Assembly: GCF_006740045.1 (NCBI RefSeq)
Contig: NZ_AP019749.1
Location: 4,359,001-4,423,000, forward strand
Length of the DNA: 64,000 nt
Direction: 5' to 3'
Source of the DNA: Comamonas terrigena NBRC 13299
GTDB taxonomy: Bacteria; Pseudomonadota; Gammaproteobacteria; Burkholderiales; Burkholderiaceae_C
Shown: in pieces, positions 8,912 to 17,134 of the stretch
Layout: the number at the start of each line of letters is the position of its first letter
Numbering within the stretch: the first letter of the stretch is position 1
The notes under the pieces: generated by a model
The model's input: only the letters and a program-made list of their open reading frames with translations
Told to the model about the DNA's origin: nothing
Database searches by the model: none
Program-made: the position numbers and the translations under genes

Positions 8912-10218
8912 GGTGTGCGCCCTCCTGCCCGCTGCAGCCATGTCTGACAGCGCTGCAGCAGCCCCTGCGGCCGGGGCGCGGCGGCCACGCCGTCGGCCTG
9001 CAACGATGCAGCCATCTGCCGCACCTGCACGCAATAGGGGTCGGCCGCATCGGCTTCGGACAGCAACTGCCCCTGGCTGCTGGCCTGCAGCATGGCCAGG
9101 TCGCGCTGCGGCAGCACATGGCGCAAGGGGTGTGCCACCCGCCGGGCAATTTCCTCGGGCGCCATGCCGGCACCGCGCAGCGCGCGGTTGATCACCACGC
9201 CATCGCACATCGGCGCCCCCTCCGGCTTGGACGGCAGGGTGCTGAGCATTTCCGTCAGGGACACAATCCCCCCCACCGACTGGTCGCACACCGCCCAGAC
9301 GTGGTCGGCCTCGCGGGCCACGGCCTGCACCATCTCGTGGGCGGGCAAGCCCCCCAGGTCAATCACCTGCCAGGCAAAAAACGCGCGCAGACGTTGCACC
9401 ATTGCCGACATGGAGCGCGGCTCCACATCCCGCATGATCTGGGGCTGTGCCGGCCACGGCAGCACCATCGGGCCGCAACGGTGGCGCGGCAAGGCGGCCG
9501 CCAACAGGGCCGGGTCCAGCCGGTGCATGCTCTGGATCGCATCGACCATGTGAAAGCTGCTTTGCAGGCCCAGGTGCATCAGCCCGTCGCGCAGCGGAAA
9601 GCCCAGGTCCAGCAAGCCCACCAGCGCACTGCTTTTTGCTGTCGCCGGACCAGTCGCCCCCATGGTCTGCGCCAGGGCCGCCGACAGGTGTGCCGCCAGG
9701 GTGCTGACCCCCATCCCGGGCCGGGCCCCCAGCAGCGCAACGGTTTTTCCCAGCTGCTGCCCTGCGGCCGCCTTACTGCCCAGCACATGCGCGCTGCCGC
9801 GCATGCTCAAGGACCAGAAGGGCTTGAGCTGCTCCTCCACGGACCCCGCCATGTCCAGGAAGTCCTGCGCCCCGCCCCGCAGTGCCGCCAAAGGCACCTT
9901 GGGGGTGTTGGCATAGCCCATGCCCAGCACGGACAGCTTGGGCTGGTGTTCGCGCAGCCACTGGGCCAGCTTGACCGGTCCTTCCAGGTCCTGGCGGGCA
10001 TCGAACTGCACCACCACCATCACCACCTGGGGGGTCAGTGCGGCCTTCATCGCCTCGGGGTGGGGCGCGCAGTGCAGCACCTGCATGGCATTGCCGATGC
10101 GCGCCTGCAGCCAGGCCGCATCCTCCGCCGAATCCCCCACCTGCAGCACACACACCGGCGCATCCTGGGCGGGCGGCGGCTCCAGCAGCGAAGGGGTCGT
10201 GACATCCGCAAAGTTCAT
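8908..10218 (-). CDS. tadZ: TadZ/CpaE-like localisation ATPase with degenerate Walker A
   Basis: A 436-residue protein with an N-terminal receiver-like domain (about residues 20-130, VCVLQVGDSAEDAAWL to LAALRGGAQDFLDM) and a ParA/MinD-type ATPase domain beginning near residue 158. TadZ proteins mark the pole and recruit other Tad components. The P-loop region reads GARPGMGVST (about 164-173): the lysine usual in the deviant Walker A motif is absent, as in many TadZ proteins, so weak or no ATP hydrolysis is expected. It lies 9 bp after rcpA and overlaps tadA by four bases. Confidence 0.9.
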   Translation of the reverse strand: MNFADVTTPSLLEPPPAQDAPVCVLQVGDSAEDAAWLQARIGNAMQVLHCAPHPEAMKAALTPQVVMVVVQFDARQDLEGPVKLAQWLREHQPKLSVLGMGYANTPKVPLAALRGGAQDFLDMAGSVEEQLKPFWSLSMRGSAHVLGSKAAAGQQLGKTVALLGARPGMGVSTLAAHLSAALAQTMGATGPATAKSSALVGLLDLGFPLRDGLMHLGLQSSFHMVDAIQSMHRLDPALLAAALPRHRCGPMVLPWPAQPQIMRDVEPRSMSAMVQRLRAFFAWQVIDLGGLPAHEMVQAVAREADHVWAVCDQSVGGIVSLTEMLSTLPSKPEGAPMCDGVVINRALRGAGMAPEEIARRVAHPLRHVLPQRDLAMLQASSQGQLLSEADAADPYCVQVRQMAASLQADGVAAAPRPQGLLQRCQTWLQRAGGRTP

Positions 10219-10227
10219 GGCCCCTCC

Positions 10228-11571
10228 TTATTCCGAAAAGCCCGGCAGGGCATCGCTGCTGCCGCTGGGGCCGACATAGCTGCCCCAGAAGCGGCGGCCC
10301 CCGGTGCCATCGCTTCCGGCCCCCGGCAGCTGCCCCTCCTGCAGCTGTCCCTGGGCAAACGGTCGCACCAGGCGCGGGGTGACGACGATCACCAGCTCCC
10401 GCTCCTTGCGGCTGAATTCCTGGCGCTTGAACAAGGTGCCCAGCACCGGAATCTGGCTGAGCAGCGGCACCCGGTTGACGGACGACACCGTGGCCTGACT
10501 GACCAACCCGCCGATGACAAAGCTCTCGCCATCCCCCAGCTCCACCGTCGTGTCCGCACGCCGCGTGGTGATGGCGGGCACCGCCACGCTTTGCAGCGTG
10601 ACCGCATTGGCATAGTCGAGCTCGCTCGATTCGGGTGCCACTTTCAGCACGATGCGCTGGTCGTCCAGCACCGTGGGAGAGACGGTCAGGCCCACGCCAT
10701 AGGGCTTGTATTCGATGCTGACGGAGCCATTGCCCTGGGACAGCGGAATCGGGATTTCACCGCCGGCCAGGAAATTGGCGCTCTGCCCGGACAGCGTCAC
10801 CAGCGACGGCTCGGCCAGCACCCGTGCCATGCCACTGCCTTCGAGCATGCCCAGGTTCACGCCCACGCCGGCCTTGCCGAAATCCAGCAGCAGGCCAAAC
10901 GCCTGGGCAAAAGGCGAGCTGGCATCCGGCGCCAGCAAGCCAGGGGAACCAAAGGCAGTACTGCCCGTGGCGCCCGCCGACAGCACGCCAAAGCGGAACC
11001 CCTGGCTGTTGCTGCGGGTGCTGAACAGATTGATGCCGGCCTGCTGCATGCGGTTCTTGTTGATCTCCACCACCTTCACGTCCACCTGCACCACATGGCT
11101 CTTGAGCAGCACCACGCCGGCATCCCCCTGCGCGGCCTTGTCCCCCGCCATGCGTTGCGCATGGGCTTCCAGGCTGGTGGAACGCACCCCCTCCTGCCCG
11201 GAGCGCTGGCGCACCGTCAGCACATAGTGGCGCGCCGCGCCGGTACCTTGCGGCCACACCATCAGCGAGCTCACGCCCGGCTTCAGCGGGGTCAGCACCA
11301 ACTGGGCGGACCCGCCGGTGGGCCGAGCCCGCTGCACCTGCACGCCCAGCACGGTGTCATCGCCCACCGCCAGGCGGCGCACCCCCTCGGGCACCTCCAG
11401 CAGCTGCTGCACCCCCACCTGCAGGCTTTTTTCCAGCATCGACGGCGCTGCCTGCCCCTGGGACTGCGCCACCGCCAACGGCACGGCACCACACGCCACC
11501 GTCACCAGCCCCCCCACTGCCCGGCGCCACCACCAGGACGGATTGGCGGGTGTTGCGCGATATGAACTCAT
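10228..11571 (-). CDS. rcpA: Tad pilus secretin RcpA/CpaC
   Basis: Outer-membrane secretin through which the pilus exits; 447 residues. A signal peptide (about 1-36, ending near LAVAQ) is followed by a pilus-assembly N-domain (LEVPEGVRRLAVGDDTVLGVQV, a BON-like segment) and the secretin domain (VQVDVKVVEINKNRMQQAGINLF near 185, and GGEIPIPLSQGN, IVLKVAPESSELDYANAV, PAITTRRADTTVELGDGESFVIGGL near 345-385). The C-terminal RVPLLSQIPVLGTLFKRQEFSRKERELVIVVTP motif is diagnostic, cited here only in part. It lies 10 bp after cpaB. A short Ser/Gly-rich tail follows the last conserved strand. Confidence 0.95.
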   Translation of the reverse strand: MSSYRATPANPSWWWRRAVGGLVTVACGAVPLAVAQSQGQAAPSMLEKSLQVGVQQLLEVPEGVRRLAVGDDTVLGVQVQRARPTGGSAQLVLTPLKPGVSSLMVWPQGTGAARHYVLTVRQRSGQEGVRSTSLEAHAQRMAGDKAAQGDAGVVLLKSHVVQVDVKVVEINKNRMQQAGINLFSTRSNSQGFRFGVLSAGATGSTAFGSPGLLAPDASSPFAQAFGLLLDFGKAGVGVNLGMLEGSGMARVLAEPSLVTLSGQSANFLAGGEIPIPLSQGNGSVSIEYKPYGVGLTVSPTVLDDQRIVLKVAPESSELDYANAVTLQSVAVPAITTRRADTTVELGDGESFVIGGLVSQATVSSVNRVPLLSQIPVLGTLFKRQEFSRKERELVIVVTPRLVRPFAQGQLQEGQLPGAGSDGTGGRRFWGSYVGPSGSSDALPGFSE

Positions 11572-11581
11572 GGCACCTCAC

Positions 11582-12496
11582 TCAGTAATGCACGGTTTCG
11601 GACCGGTTCCCCCGTAAGACTTCGACCGCCAGACCCGTTGCGCGCGGTGGCGATCCCTCCCCCCCGGGCCTGCGCGCCGCTGGCGGCAGGCCATGGTGTG
11701 CGGTCAGCAGTGACGCGGTCTGCGACGGCGGCAGTGCGCGCCCGGGCGCGGTGCGGGCCAGTTGCTCCAGCACCACCACTTCGGTGCTCGGTACGGCCGC
11801 GCGGGATGGCGCATCCTCCCTGTCCAGCGGATTGCGCAAGGCCAGCAGCACCTGCCCCTGGCGCTCCGCCAGCAGCAAGGCATTCACTTCCTGCGCCTGC
11901 ACCGCCAGCACGGCGGTACGCGGCGGCTGCCCGGTGCGTGCGGCCTCATCGGCGCCGTCCTTGCCGGCAGCGCCCTCCATCTGGCTGCCATAGGCCAGCA
12001 CCCGCTTGCGGGCCAACAGCTGCCGGGCCTGGGTGGCGTCCACTTCCTGGCTGTCCTTGCGCAGCACCACCAGTACATCCACCCAGTCGCCCGGGGCCAG
12101 CTTGTGCCCCACGGCGGAGGACTCATCCACCTTGATGGCCACGGCGCGCTCGCCGGCTTGCAGCCCGGCGGCGATACCCCCCAGCAGCCGGGAAGCGATC
12201 ACCGGATCGCCTTCTGCCGCAGGCTGCGCCAGGGTGCGCCCCAGGACGCTGGCCTCCAGCGCCACCGCGCCGGGCGGCAGCATGGCCACCGGCTGCAGGC
12301 GCACATCCTCGGCCTGCAGCAGATGGCCGGCAGGCAAGGCCTTGCTGGCCACCACCATGCTGACCGTAGGAGCGACCGTGCCCGGCGTTGGAGCAACCGG
12401 CGCCCTGGCCGGACCCGAGACCAGAAAGGCCATCCACGCCAGCCCGCCTCCCAGGACCACCAGGGCCAGCGCGACGAATTTGAAGCCTTTGTGCAT
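11582..12496 (-). CDS. cpaB: CpaB/RcpC, Flp pilus assembly periplasmic protein
   Basis: A 304-residue protein with one N-terminal membrane helix (VALALVVLGGGLAWMAFLV, about residues 7-25), then an SAF domain (VVASKALPAGHLLQAEDV, about 48-65) and an RcpC-like region (RAVAIKVDESSAVGHKLAPGDWVDVLVVL, near 117-145). In other Tad systems this protein works with the secretin at the outer-membrane face. It lies 11 bp after tadE and 10 bp before rcpA. The C-terminal 80 residues are poorly conserved and arginine-rich. Confidence 0.93.
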   Translation of the reverse strand: MHKGFKFVALALVVLGGGLAWMAFLVSGPARAPVAPTPGTVAPTVSMVVASKALPAGHLLQAEDVRLQPVAMLPPGAVALEASVLGRTLAQPAAEGDPVIASRLLGGIAAGLQAGERAVAIKVDESSAVGHKLAPGDWVDVLVVLRKDSQEVDATQARQLLARKRVLAYGSQMEGAAGKDGADEAARTGQPPRTAVLAVQAQEVNALLLAERQGQVLLALRNPLDREDAPSRAAVPSTEVVVLEQLARTAPGRALPPSQTASLLTAHHGLPPAARRPGGEGSPPRATGLAVEVLRGNRSETVHY

Positions 12497-12507
12497 GTGC
12501 CTCCCGT

Positions 12508-12987
12508 TCAGTAGCTGAGCGCAATCTGCGTCACCGCCATCCCGGTGAGACGCTGGGGTGTGGGCAGCAGCGGCAGGCGCGGCAGGATGGGGGTGGCCGC
12601 ATAGTCATAGTTCAGCGACACCGACAGACAGCGCACCCGGCTGGCCAAGGCCGCCGGAATCTGGCACTGCACGGCGGTCACCAGCTGCGTCTGGCAGGCA
12701 ATGGCACGCCCGCTCACCTGTTCCAGCCAGCGCACGCCCTGCTTGGCCATGGTGCAGGCCGCGGTCGTGCGGGAGGCTTCGGCATCGTTCAGGCTGTCAA
12801 AGCGCAAGGCCGCACGCGCGCCTTCCGCCGCAGACTGGGCCAGTGAATGCTGCGCCGCAAAGATCAGCCCATAGGACAGCAGGCCATACATCATCAGAAA
12901 CAGCACGGGAAACACCAATGCCAGTTCCAGCGCCGCCACCCCGCGTTGCCTGTTCGGGTTCCGGTGGGTGGCGGGCAACTGGGGCAT
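12508..12987 (-). CDS. tadE: TadE-like pseudopilin
   Basis: A 159-residue minor pilin. The basic leader NRQRG is followed by VAALELALVFPVLFLMMYGL, which carries the conserved glutamate of the TadE helix, and a small extracytoplasmic domain with four cysteines (residues near 78, 98, 107 and 119) that could form disulphides. TadE pseudopilins are processed by the CpaA/TadV peptidase. There is no separate tadF in this operon; this gene is the only TadE/F-type pseudopilin apart from the anchor of TadG. It lies 31 bp after cpaA. Confidence 0.9.
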   Translation of the reverse strand: MPQLPATHRNPNRQRGVAALELALVFPVLFLMMYGLLSYGLIFAAQHSLAQSAAEGARAALRFDSLNDAEASRTTAACTMAKQGVRWLEQVSGRAIACQTQLVTAVQCQIPAALASRVRCLSVSLNYDYAATPILPRLPLLPTPQRLTGMAVTQIALSY

Positions 12988-13018
12988 CGGGTGTCGACTC
13001 CTTGTGCAATTCGGCGGC

Positions 13019-13498
13019 TCAGCGGCGCAACCACCAGACGGCCACTGCGGCCAGGCTCAGCGCCATGCCGTAGGGCACCTGCCGCAAGGGCGGCATGCGC
13101 GGCGCGGCACGGGGAACGGCCAGCGGCGCCGGGCCGGGCCGCGCCCACTGCAGGCCCAGACCCCAGGCCACCGCCAGCAGCACGCTGATCAACCATGCTT
13201 CGCCGGCGTGGGCAGCGCCCAGCCACATGCCAATGGCCGCGGCCAGCTTCACATCCCCGGCCCCCATCCAGCGCAGCAGATAGAACGGCAGCAGCGCCAG
13301 CAAGGCCAGTGCCATGCCCAGCAGGGCCTGCCCCAGGTCCAGGCCAAAGGGCGACACTTCCAGCACGGCCGCCGCAGCACCCAACGCCGCCAGCAGCAGC
13401 ACATCCCGGTTGGCAATGCGGCGCCAGCGCACATCGCACCACGCCACATGCGCCAGCACGGCGGCCGCCAGCCCCTGCAGCGCGATGGCGCCGAGCAT
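13019..13498 (-). CDS. cpaA: CpaA/TadV-type prepilin peptidase (A24 family)
   Basis: A 159-residue polytopic membrane aspartyl protease that cleaves the Flp prepilin leader. The two catalytic aspartates appear as CDVRWRRIANRD (near residue 22) and GAGDVKLAAAIG (GxGD motif, near 84). It lacks the N-terminal methylase domain of PilD-type enzymes, as expected for the Tad type. Hydrophobic segments cover nearly the whole length. Its stop is 31 bp before tadE, and its start is 8 bp after the flp stop. Confidence 0.93.
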   Translation of the reverse strand: MLGAIALQGLAAAVLAHVAWCDVRWRRIANRDVLLLAALGAAAAVLEVSPFGLDLGQALLGMALALLALLPFYLLRWMGAGDVKLAAAIGMWLGAAHAGEAWLISVLLAVAWGLGLQWARPGPAPLAVPRAAPRMPPLRQVPYGMALSLAAVAVWWLRR

Positions 13499-13506
13499 GG
13501 TCTGCC

Positions 13507-13695
13507 TCAGGGGGTAGCAGGCGCGGAGGCGGTCGTAATGGCCGTGCTGATGCTTTGAAACACGCCTCTGATGTCGGTGCCCAGGGCCGTCAGGGCAGCG
13601 ACGATGACCACCGCAATCAGGCCAGCGATCAGGCCATATTCAATGGCGGTGGCACCTTCTTCATCGCGCCAGAAGCGCAGCAGAGCTTTTTGCAT
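13507..13695 (-). CDS. flp: Flp/Fap-type major pilin
   Basis: A 62-residue prepilin and first gene of the Tad operon. A short basic/acidic leader (MQKALLRFWRDEEG) precedes the hydrophobic core ATAIEYGLIAGLIAVVIVAA, which contains the Flp motif with the conserved Glu-Tyr pair after the predicted Gly/Ala cleavage site. A GAGGAG ribosome-binding site lies about 7 bases before the ATG. The tail after the core (SISTAITTASAPATP) is unusually Ser/Thr/Pro-rich. Only one flp copy is present in the window. Confidence 0.96.
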   Translation of the reverse strand: MQKALLRFWRDEEGATAIEYGLIAGLIAVVIVAALTALGTDIRGVFQSISTAITTASAPATP

Positions 13696-14074
13696 GGCAA
13701 CTCTCCTCTCAGCAGGCTGACATGCCCGCCATGAGGAAAGTCTAATGACGCCATACCTGGAGAATCCCCGTCCGTCCGACCCACTGTCGGATCGCGGCGA
13801 GCGGTGAACGGGGAAACAAGTCAGCCAAACTTTTCACAATGATTTACACAGGCCAAGCTTCATCTAACTTCAAGGATTTGCAGATGTGACGGCGGCAATC
13901 CATTGATTACCACCACCACGCTGACGCCATCTATCTCCTGCGACGCACGCCGCAGTCAGAGCAGTCCTACAAACAAGACCACCCTATAAGAATGGGTACC
14001 TCGTCTCCCCCTTTCTGCTACGCCTGTGCCGCTTGACCGGCGCGGCGGCGCCCGCCCCGCGTAGGGTGATGCCT
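13696..14074. other. Intergenic region upstream of flp and downstream of the SulP gene
   Basis: About 380 bases with no credible gene. It must contain the Tad operon promoter (minus strand). I could not fix convincing -35/-10 hexamers. An inverted repeat TCCGAC-CCACT-GTCGGA at 13775-13791, 80 bp before the flp start, could be an operator or a leader hairpin. The middle (13815-13870) is relatively AT-rich and is the likeliest promoter position. The distal part lies behind the sulP stop; no clear U-tailed terminator is visible for that gene. Confidence 0.4.
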
Positions 14075-15550
14075 TCAGCCCTGCACCCGGTCCATCAGCC
14101 GCTGGCTGGCGGCATCCAGCCCCTGTACCTGTACCGTGCACCCGTGCTGGCGCAGGCGCTCGACCACCTTGTCCAGCGCCCCCACGGCGGTGATGTCCCA
14201 GAAATGCGCCCCGCTGACGTCGATGCGCACCACCCGGCCGGCGGCGGCACGCACATCGAACGCTTCCACCAGCGCATCGGCAGAGGCAAAGAACACCTGA
14301 CCGCGCACCGTCCATTCCAGCGCACCATCGACCGCCTCGCGCAGCGTCACCTGCATCATGTGCGAGACCTTGAACGCAAAGAACACACCCGACAGCAGCA
14401 CCCCGGCCAGCACGCCGGCCGCCAGGTTGTGGGTGGCGACGGTGATGGCCACGGTGGCCACCATCACGCCGCTGGACAGGCGCGGGTAGCGCAGCAGATT
14501 GCGCAGCGAGCCCCAGTCGAACGTCGACGCCGACACCATGACCATGATGGCCACCAGGGCCACCACCGGCACGCGCGACACCCAATCCTTGAGGGCCACC
14601 ATCAGGATCAGCAGAAACACCCCGGCAAACAGCGTGGACAGTCGGCCCCGGCCGCCGTATTTCACATTGCCCACGGCCTGACCGATCATGCCGCAGCCGG
14701 CAATGCCGCCGAACACGCTGGACGCCATATTGGCCAGGCCCAGCCCGGTGCATTCCCGGTTCTTGTCGCTGGGGGTGCCGGTCAGCTCGTCGACCACGGC
14801 CGCCGTCAGCACCGACTCCAGCAGACCCACCATGGCAATCGCCAGCGCCGGCAGGGCGATGATGCGCAGCGTCTGCAGATCGAACGGAACGGCGGGCAGG
14901 CCGAACGCCGGCAAGGCCTGCGGCAGCTGGCCCAAGTCGGCCACGGTGTGCAACGGCAGCCCCATGGCGCTGGCGATCACCGTGGACAGCACCACGCACA
15001 CCAGCGGCGGTGGAATGGCCACCAGCAGCTTCAGCCCGGTGCGCTGCGCGATCCACGGCAGGCCGTAGATCAGGGCCAGCCCCAGGCCCAGCATGGCCCA
15101 GGTGGGCAGGTTGGCCCCCTTCAGATGGGGCAGCTGGGCCGCAAAAATCATGATCGCCAGCGCATTCACAAAGCCGGTGCGCACCGAGCTGCTGACAAAG
15201 CGCATCAGCATGCCCATGCGGCACAGACCGAATGCGACCTGCATCAGCCCCGCCAGCAGGCCGGCGGCCAGCAGGTACTGCAGGCCGTGCGACGCCACCA
15301 GCGGCGCCACCACCAGCGCCACCGAGCCCGCCGCCGCCGACACCATGGCCGGCCGCCCGCCGAAAAAGGCGATGACGATGCTGATGACGAAGGACGCAAA
15401 CAGCCCCACCGACGGATCCACCCCCGCCACAAAGGAGAAGGCAATCACCTCCGGAATCAGTGCGAACGTGGCGACGGCACCGGCCAGCAGTTCACGGGGA
15501 ATGCTGGGGGCCCATTCGGCACGCCAGCGCATCAAGGTGGAAGGGTTCAT
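14075..15550 (-). CDS. SulP family anion transporter with STAS domain
   Basis: A 491-residue inner-membrane transporter of the SLC26/SulP family, which carries sulfate, bicarbonate or C4-dicarboxylates in bacteria; the substrate cannot be read from sequence. Typical motifs are LLAGAVATFALIPEVIAFSFVAGVDPSVGLF (near residues 21-50), GGRPAMVSAAAGSVALV and the VGLLESVLTAAVVDELTG block with NRECTGLGLAN. The C-terminal STAS domain (about 390-491) has the IDVSGAHFWDITAVGALD motif. I chose the ATG at 15550, which starts at the conserved N-terminus. The neighbour at 15670 is on the same strand but 120 bp away. Confidence 0.92.
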   Translation of the reverse strand: MNPSTLMRWRAEWAPSIPRELLAGAVATFALIPEVIAFSFVAGVDPSVGLFASFVISIVIAFFGGRPAMVSAAAGSVALVVAPLVASHGLQYLLAAGLLAGLMQVAFGLCRMGMLMRFVSSSVRTGFVNALAIMIFAAQLPHLKGANLPTWAMLGLGLALIYGLPWIAQRTGLKLLVAIPPPLVCVVLSTVIASAMGLPLHTVADLGQLPQALPAFGLPAVPFDLQTLRIIALPALAIAMVGLLESVLTAAVVDELTGTPSDKNRECTGLGLANMASSVFGGIAGCGMIGQAVGNVKYGGRGRLSTLFAGVFLLILMVALKDWVSRVPVVALVAIMVMVSASTFDWGSLRNLLRYPRLSSGVMVATVAITVATHNLAAGVLAGVLLSGVFFAFKVSHMMQVTLREAVDGALEWTVRGQVFFASADALVEAFDVRAAAGRVVRIDVSGAHFWDITAVGALDKVVERLRQHGCTVQVQGLDAASQRLMDRVQG

Positions 15551-15669
15551 GGAGAGCACAAAACACCCGGCATCTGCGGGCTCTGGTGCGCGATGGTACG
15601 CAGCCTGGGGCAAGTCTGCAGCCGCCGGGCTGTGCACCGTGTGCGCCGCCAGGGCGCACCCGAACCTTT

Positions 15670-16863
15670 TTACTCCGCATCCACCCGCTGTTGCGGGCGT
15701 GCTGCGGGCAACTCCAACTCCATCGGTGCCGGCGCCAGCATGGGCGAGGCGACCGGCGCGGGGAACAGCAGCTCCACCGTCTGCGCCACGCTCTGCTGCC
15801 AGTCGGTGCGCGGCTCCTGGCCGATCAGCGCCAGCAGGCGGCGGTTGTCCAGGCGGTGCGGGGTACGCCAGACATATTCCATCGAGCCCAGCGCGCGCAT
15901 ACGGGGGGAAAAACAGCCCAGCAGTTTCCACAGCGGCCACTGCACATGGCCGGAGCGCAGATCGGCGGCGCCGGTCACCCAGCCCCGCTGCTGGGCGATC
16001 TGTCCCAGGGCCTGCCACCAGTCCTGGCCTTGGCGCTGCTGGCCGGCAAAGTGCAGCCGGACCCAACTGCCCAGCCGGTGGCGTTGGCTGGCCACACGCT
16101 CCAGGGTCTGGGCCAGGTCGTGCACATAGACCCAGGGCGTGGCCACGTCATACGGCCCCAGCCAGGCCATGCGCCCGCGCGGCAGCTGGCCGGCCACCGA
16201 ATCACGGATCCAGCCATCGCCCGCATGGCCGTAGTAGGCCCCGGCACGCAGGGTGCAGACCGACAGGCCGGTTTCCGCCGCCATGCGCAGCTGCAGCTCG
16301 GTCTGGGCACGCACCTCGGCCAGGTAGGAGCCCAGCATCGCCGCATGCGGCAGGGCATCGTCCTCGCGCAGCACCTCGGGCAGCTGGCGCCCGTAGGCCA
16401 GGATGGACAGCGGCACCAGCAGCAGGGCGTTGCAGCGCCGGGCGACGGCAATGCTGGAGCGGGTGAGCTGCTCCAGCTCGCGGGCCCAGGCCCAGGAGGA
16501 AAACCCCGTGGCCATGGCATGCACCACCACGTGCACTCCACCATGGCTGGCCAGCAGCTGGTCCCAGCCGGCCGTGTCGGTCAGCGGGGTGTCGACCCAG
16601 CGCACCTCGCCGGCCACCGGCGGCGCTTCGCACGGGTGCTGCACCAACCCGCTGCCGGGACACACATGGGCCAGCACGCGCCAGCCCGCCTGGGCAAATG
16701 CCTGGACACAGGCATAACCCAGACGCCCGTGTGCGCCCAGCACCAGCACGGTACACAGGGTGCGGGAGGCCAGCAGGGTGGGGGCAGCGCCATGGGGCTG
16801 TTCGGAGGGCAGCAGCCCTTGCCAGGGCAAGGTCTGCGCGGGCACGGAAGTCGCAACGGTCAT
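15670..16863 (-). CDS. NAD(P)-binding epimerase/dehydratase-like protein
   Basis: A 397-residue protein of the extended short-chain dehydrogenase superfamily. The Rossmann signature is VLVLGAHGRLGYACVQAF (about residues 39-56), a GxxGxxG variant, and the next strands include VVHAMATG and LLLVPLSILAYG. The usual catalytic YxxxK appears altered: SYLAEVRAQTELQL has tyrosine but no lysine at the expected place, as in atypical members that bind nucleotide without classical chemistry. The C-terminal 40 residues are proline-rich. The substrate is unknown. It is transcribed alone or with the downstream SulP gene. Confidence 0.75.
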   Translation of the reverse strand: MTVATSVPAQTLPWQGLLPSEQPHGAAPTLLASRTLCTVLVLGAHGRLGYACVQAFAQAGWRVLAHVCPGSGLVQHPCEAPPVAGEVRWVDTPLTDTAGWDQLLASHGGVHVVVHAMATGFSSWAWARELEQLTRSSIAVARRCNALLLVPLSILAYGRQLPEVLREDDALPHAAMLGSYLAEVRAQTELQLRMAAETGLSVCTLRAGAYYGHAGDGWIRDSVAGQLPRGRMAWLGPYDVATPWVYVHDLAQTLERVASQRHRLGSWVRLHFAGQQRQGQDWWQALGQIAQQRGWVTGAADLRSGHVQWPLWKLLGCFSPRMRALGSMEYVWRTPHRLDNRRLLALIGQEPRTDWQQSVAQTVELLFPAPVASPMLAPAPMELELPAARPQQRVDAE

Positions 16864-17056
16864 CTAGGCAGGTAGGCAGATGGACCCGGACGGCGCCGTG
16901 GCGCGCCCGCAGATCATGCAGACCGCCTCGATTCACCCCGATGCGGGCGGCAAAGCGCGCGGCCCTGGGGACCGGACAGGAATCTGCCGATTATCCGGCG
17001 CGCCCAGCTACGTAATAACACGTACATCGCCACCACATGCCCCTGCACGCTGCCCA

Positions 17057-17094
17057 GAAAAAAAGGAACCCGCGTCCTGCAGGTTCCTTTTTCT
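17057..17094 (-). terminator. Rho-independent terminator after the UPF0149/SEC-C gene
   Basis: The arms AAAAAGGAACC (17060-17070) and GGTTCCTTTTT (17082-17092) form an 11-bp stem with an 11-base loop. Read on the minus strand, the hairpin ends in a run of T residues 40-80 bp after the stop codon at 17135, so it should terminate that gene. The A/T-flanked stem could also work in the opposite direction. Confidence 0.85.
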
Positions 17095-17134
17095 GGTGCG
17101 ATGGCCTTGCGGCCGCCGCAGTGTCCGTGCCGGC

